A DNA stretch of 64,000 bases from Gymnorhina tibicen. Taxonomy: Eukaryota; Chordata; Aves; Passeriformes; Artamidae. The notes beneath the pieces are model-generated. The model searched no databases, had not been told where the DNA came from, and saw nothing but the letters and a program-made list of their open reading frames with translations. Numbering within the stretch: the first letter of the stretch is position 1; each line of letters starts with the position of its first letter. Positions 59,463-64,000 of this stretch are shown here, piece after piece. A program made the position numbers and the translations under genes. The DNA lies in NCBI GenBank assembly GCA_013399875.1, contig VXAZ01005702.1, positions 372,001 through 436,000 of the forward strand, written 5' to 3'.

Positions 59463-61440
59463 CACAGGTGTTTAAAAGGAAAATTTTGTTTATACAGTCT
59501 GGTCTGTCTACTCTATGTTAGAGAATTCCGCTTTCCAGAGGAAGATAAGAGCAAACACCCTTTTGGTTTTGTAAGAAAAAATGTGTAAGTGTACCTCCTG
59601 TTTTATTGATGAAATTCATGTAGGTCCTCATACCCTTTAAGGAAATTTCTTCAGTAATGAAACAATTTTGTGTTTTAGCTGAGTCTCTCTGCTAAAACAA
59701 AGCAAGATATACAGAGTAGGAGTAGAGGTTTGGTGTAAGAATCACTTCTAATACCAAAGCAAAAAATTTAACAAGAGTACATCAAAGAACTAGCAGTACT
59801 CCCCAATAAAAATGCTAACTACGGTGTTTATTTGTCTGAACTAATTTGGTTACAGGCAGAGAATAAAGACTAATCACTGAAGGTTAAAAGTCAGACTAGG
59901 AAGAAAGGAGATTATTTTGCCTTTAGAAATTCACGGATTTTCAAACTGTTTTAAAGTTACGGGATCTAATTAGTATCATTCATACTTCATATAATCCTTT
60001 GTAGTTACTTCAAAAGGGGCCTCAGTTGTTGGTTTTCCATGCCTTTGAGAAAATTCTGGCTATTACAGAAAAGAGAAAAACTCCTGTTTATACAAAAAGG
60101 AGAATATAAAAAGCAGGGAAGAGTATCAAAAACCAGCTTGAAGTCTGATGATGGTGATAAAATCAGAAATAAAGTTTAACTAATAAACTGAAAAAAGAAG
60201 GCAGTTGGAGAAGCAATAAAAAACAAATTAATATTAGCTGTTGGTAGCTCTCTGTACAGCGATTCCCCCAAAATAAGAAATTAATAAAAAATAAGAAATT
60301 AATAAAATTCTACATTAGATCTATTTTCTTCCTGACTTATCAGAAAAACATTTTGTTTATTTATAAAGAGTTTAACACCACGATTTTCAAACACCTGGAA
60401 ATATGCTAACACATACAGTTCTGCTGACTTATGAAATCAATATAATTTTTTTTGCTGAAGCACTGTTTGAGAACAGATCCTACTGCCCTGACACTGTAAA
60501 ATCATTTGCTTTATCTCATTTGGTTGGAGAGTGGTCTGCTTTCATTTAGTTCAGTAGCTGGTGCTGATAGCATCATGTTTAAAATATAGTGCTAAAGATA
60601 AAGTCTTTATCACACGTATTGTTGTGCATAAAGCAGTACTTTTTATGTTATCTGATTCTGGAAAGAAACAGGACTACAACAAAAAGAATTCTACAGAATA
60701 AAACAGTTTATGTCCGAAAATTAATCTTCCTAGAGCATTTTAACTTGAGCATCTATCTCCCTGTTCAAAATGGTATCTTAAGAGAATTCAGAATTGCTCC
60801 AGGCTTCTCAGCCTGCATATGGAGATCCAAGTCTTCATAAAGAAATCTGTTAGATGATCTGCAAAATATTCAGCAGATAAATATAAAGTGCTTGCTCTCA
60901 TCATTGATCTTCCTGACTGGCAGATGATGTGTAAACAGAATGATTCTAGTCTGATGGCTTATTACATATTTACATGAGGATGATCAAGAAGAAAGCTCCC
61001 TTTAATTAGATGGTGGGACCCTGTGGGGTCTCCTGCACGTTTGATTTCCCCCAGAGCAAGTAATTTAAATCCTATGAATCATTGAAGCTCAGTACGCCTG
61101 TTGGGTTTTGACAAGTGTCTCAGTGTCCCACAGAGGCTAAAGCAAATGCAGGTTGAATGTATTTTTTCCTCAAAATGTGAGTGCTGTGCAGCTTTTTATC
61201 TACATTTCTAATTCTTTTTTCTAAATATAAGGACCCATAGATAAGAAATTCATAGTAAATAGCTAAAGTGAGGCAAATTAGATGAAAAACAGTACTTTGA
61301 TATCAATTATAACTTCTTGACATGCTTTTTTAACATGCATTCAAACAGTTGCATACAAAGAAATTTGACATTCTAGAGCTTCAGGCCACATTATTTTCTC
61401 ATTTGTACTTCTGCAAGTCATTGTATCAGTTCCATCATCT
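59463..61440. other. AT-rich single-copy DNA, no gene seen
   Basis: Nothing recognisable except the 18-bp tandem duplication at 60,271-60,306. Confidence 0.55.
60271..60306. repeat. Exact 18-bp tandem duplication
   Basis: Two adjacent copies of AAATAAGAAATTAATAAA; replication slippage in AT-rich DNA. Confidence 0.9.
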
Positions 61441-61945
61441 CAAAACAAGAAAGACATTGAGGTGCTGGAGCAAGTCCAGAGAAGGGCAGTGAAGCTGATA
61501 AAGGGTCTGGAACACAAGTCTAATAACAAGTCTAATAACAAGTGGCTGAGGGAGCGAGGGTTCTTTAGCTTGGAGAAAAGGAGGCTCAGAAGAGACCTTA
61601 TAAGTTTCTGGAAATACCTGAAAGGAGGTTGTGGTGAGGTGGGGGTCAGTTTCTGCTCTCAAGTAACAAGTGACAGGACAAGAGGAAATGGCCTCAAGAT
61701 GCAGCAGGGGAGGTTTAGATTGGATGTTAGGGAAAATTTCTTCATGGGAGGGGTTGCAAATCATTGGAACAGACTGACAGGGGAAGTGGTGGAGTCATCA
61801 TTACTGGATGTGTCCAAGAAATGTGGGGATATGGCACTTGAGGACATGATGTAATGGTTAACATGGTGGCAGTGCTAGGTTGACAGTTGGACTTGATAAT
61901 CATAAAGGTCTTTTCCAACCTTAAATATTCTATTATTCTATGATT
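61441..61945 (+). mobile_element. CR1 LINE fragment (RT C terminus, 3' UTR, octamer end)
   Basis: An open frame at 61,462-61,854 reads as the CR1 RT C terminus: LEQVQRRAVKLIKGLEH, FFSLEKRRLRRDLI, YLKGG, SDRTRGNGLK, FRLDVRENFF and HWNRLTGEVV. It ends with VMN-like divergence where the family has a DAPSLEVF-type stretch. The 3' UTR follows (acttgataatcataaaggtc) and closes with ATTCTATTATTCTATGATT, the degenerate octamer tail. The copy is about 505 bp and 5'-truncated. A 12-base tandem duplication at 61,519-61,542 adds four codons (SNNK repeated) without breaking the frame. It is the best-preserved coding CR1 piece in the window but is far too short to act. Confidence 0.96.
61519..61542 (+). 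repeat. 12-bp tandem duplication inside CR1
   Basis: TCTAATAACAAG occurs twice in tandem. Being a multiple of three it leaves the CR1 frame open. Confidence 0.9.
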
Positions 61946-62368
61946 GCAAACTTACAGGAGTTACTCAGGACTTACAACAATATAATAGCTGTACCATTAT
62001 TATTAACTTTAAAGGATACTTTTTTTTCCCCAACACAGAGAATCCATTCAGTAAAATCAGTAACTCAGTTCTGTTGAGCTAATAATTGAAAGACAGAAAT
62101 AGTAAGACTCTCCAGCATATGCAGTGCTATGTGGATGTTCACTTTAGAAAGCATTTCAGAAGTTATTCAGTGCAGTTGATAAAGGAAGAGCAAGTTGTAC
62201 CATCTCCACTGTTGAAGGTCTCTAAGATTAGATGAAATAATTTCTCTGAGAATCAACACAGGTAAAGTTAGTACAGCAAAATGAAGTGGATTCCCTCTTG
62301 CTATCTTTTTAAAATATTTTTTCCATGCTTTATGTGATTAAGCTTTACCTCAGTCATAGACCTTGAGT
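61946..62368. other. No gene seen
   Basis: AT-rich spacer between two CR1 fragments in the same orientation. They could be parts of one copy split by an insertion, but both carry a 3' end, so they are separate insertions. Confidence 0.5.
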
Positions 62369-62477
62369 ATGGATGGGGCTATGAGCAACTTGGTCTTGTG
62401 GAAGGTGACACTGCTCAGGGTGGTTGGAACTAGATGAACTTTAAAGTTCTTTCCAATCCGAAAATTTCTATGATTCT
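62369..62477 (+). mobile_element. Short CR1 3'-end fragment
   Basis: The text includes ggggctatgagcaacttggt, then ctgctcagggtggttggaac, tagatgaactttaaagttct and tttctatgattctt, which is the CR1 3' UTR and a decayed octamer tail. About 110 bp, non-coding. Confidence 0.85.
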
Positions 62478-64000
62478 TTCCTATGAGAGAAAATCTATAA
62501 AGAATAATTTGTGGACTCAGGCAGAGGCCCAGACTGTGAGATTTGTTTGGAACAGCACAGGGACTATCACTGCCATTCATCTTAAGGACAAATCACAACT
62601 CTATCATTGTCACAGTTTCCCTTAAATTACCACTGGACTGTCTACACAAGACCTTAGTTATTAGCCTATAGCTCCCTAAAATGCCATTTCCTTAGAATCT
62701 CAAAGACTGTCTTGATTTGGAAATAATCCCAAACAGCATGAGAGATGGAAACGCCTGGAGGTAGTAAAAATAGAGAGAATGAAATGGGGAATGAAACATT
62801 ACAGAGTGTAAATCTACTTTTTTCAAGGATACTCGAACAAATAACCAGTGAATATTTCGGTAGGCAGAAAGGCAAAAGAAGCCAAATTTTGCATGAGTGT
62901 GTTTCCCAAAGCTGGTCTGTTATGCAGATTCTACATTGTCAGTGATGGGTAAATTTGTATAGTGATCTTTCCATAAAAGGGGGCACTTCTAGGTCCTATT
63001 TCTCTACAAATTTGTCTATTTTCTTTAAACTTTGTGGAATTAACTTATGACTTGGATACTTAATTTGGCTGAAATCTATAGGATGTAACAGACAGGCTGA
63101 TCATTTCATTTCTCCCTGATGAATTGAGTATGAAAAAAAATAGGAATTATAGAGTGTGTGACTGTATTATTAAATGAAATACGCCAGTGGCCATTTCCTG
63201 AGATGAACTGACACATAATGGCCCATGTTCACCCCAGAAGACTATCCAAAATGAGGTACTCATAGGCAAGGCATATCCACAGAAAACTGTGTACAGTTTG
63301 ATAATTCTCTAAACAGGTTTATGCATTGTTTGGGAAAATTTAGGCCAGAAAAATGTCAGGAACCATTTTAGCAACTTAGGTGACTGGGTTCCTGTGTATA
63401 GAAATAGCCTTGTCAGAATTTAATTTGTTCATATAAGTATAGGCAGTATTTACTTGATACACATGTCCAAACTCTTTTACGTCTAAGAATTTCTTTGAAA
63501 AGTTTTACTTACTAATGACTAACATGTCACTCAACTTATTCCACTGTAAAGTTTTTAGGATGCACATATGTCCACAGCTCTCCCTTCTGTTTCATTAATT
63601 TTATCAACTTGCTGATGATGGAGCCAGAGGTGCTGTCTGAATGAAGTTGTATAGCGTAATCTGTGATTGTCAGCGTCTTCTCCAGTTCATTTTGTTGATG
63701 TTCTGCCTTAGAAACATCTCCTTATCTATAAGCAAACATCAGGTCAGCTGAAATTTTTCTCATTCACTGGGATTGCCAGGACATGGAATGTGTCTTTGAT
63801 CAATGTCACATTTTGTTGATAATGACACAAGTGGGCCACCATTAAAAAAAAATATTAAAAAATCAAAATGAGTGTTCAGGAAAAGTTGTTGTGATGATTA
63901 TGAAAATCAAGGAAAATTGAACTCAAAATTGCCCAAGCAAAAATGAGATAGAATAAATAATACAGCTTAATCAGCATTCCATCTAGAAAGCAATTTATAG
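62478..64000. other. AT-rich single-copy DNA, no gene seen
   Basis: No supported feature up to the window edge. Open frames are short on both strands. Confidence 0.55.

Noticed and set aside
1..64000. CRISPR arrays, operons, tRNA or rRNA genes, prokaryotic or plasmid features
   Set aside because: No direct-repeat/spacer pattern, cloverleaf, rRNA wording or dense coding is visible. The DNA is vertebrate in character.

Overview
The window looks like about 64 kb of bird nuclear DNA from a gene-poor, AT-rich region, either intergenic or deep intronic. The main evidence is a set of CR1 LINE fragments. Two or three keep the avian-type 3' end built on the ATTCTATG octamer, and several translate to the conserved CR1 reverse-transcriptase C terminus. 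Three retroviral LTR-type blocks also resemble families I know from bird genomes. A songbird or other neoavian is my best guess, from memory of the LTR families and not from a search. I see no confident host protein-coding exon, tRNA, rRNA, CRISPR array or prokaryotic feature.

Layout. 1-15.7 kb is AT-rich single-copy DNA with an (AAAT)n run near 4.6 kb and an unassigned GC-richer block at 9.1-9.6 kb. At 15.7-16.8 kb a (GA)n tract runs into a 433-base assembly gap, and beyond it lies a CpG-rich class II (ERVK-like) LTR on the minus strand. 16.8-41 kb is mostly plain sequence with CR1 fragments at about 22.3 kb (old, uncertain), 23.3 kb (minus) and 33.6 kb (plus), a 12-bp-stem hairpin at 27.7 kb and a weak candidate exon at 27.95 kb. 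41.0-43.9 kb is a long minus-strand CR1 copy with remnants of ORF1 (esterase region) and ORF2 (endonuclease and reverse transcriptase), broken by frameshifts and an internal deletion. 49.4-54.3 kb is an LTR cluster: a complete solo LTR (minus) with a perfect 5-bp target-site duplication, a second LTR (plus) interrupted by a suspicious single-N junction, and an adjoining LTR-like block. 55-64 kb is AT-rich with CR1 fragments at 59.2, 61.4 and 62.4 kb.

The genes here are transposon remnants and do not form a pathway. The strongest structural lead is the junction at 53.5 kb. There, 22 bases just before an N copy the sequence at 51.18 kb, as expected if a 2.3-kb segment is tandemly duplicated in the genome and collapsed in this assembly. 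I found no convincing new biological system, and I say so plainly.
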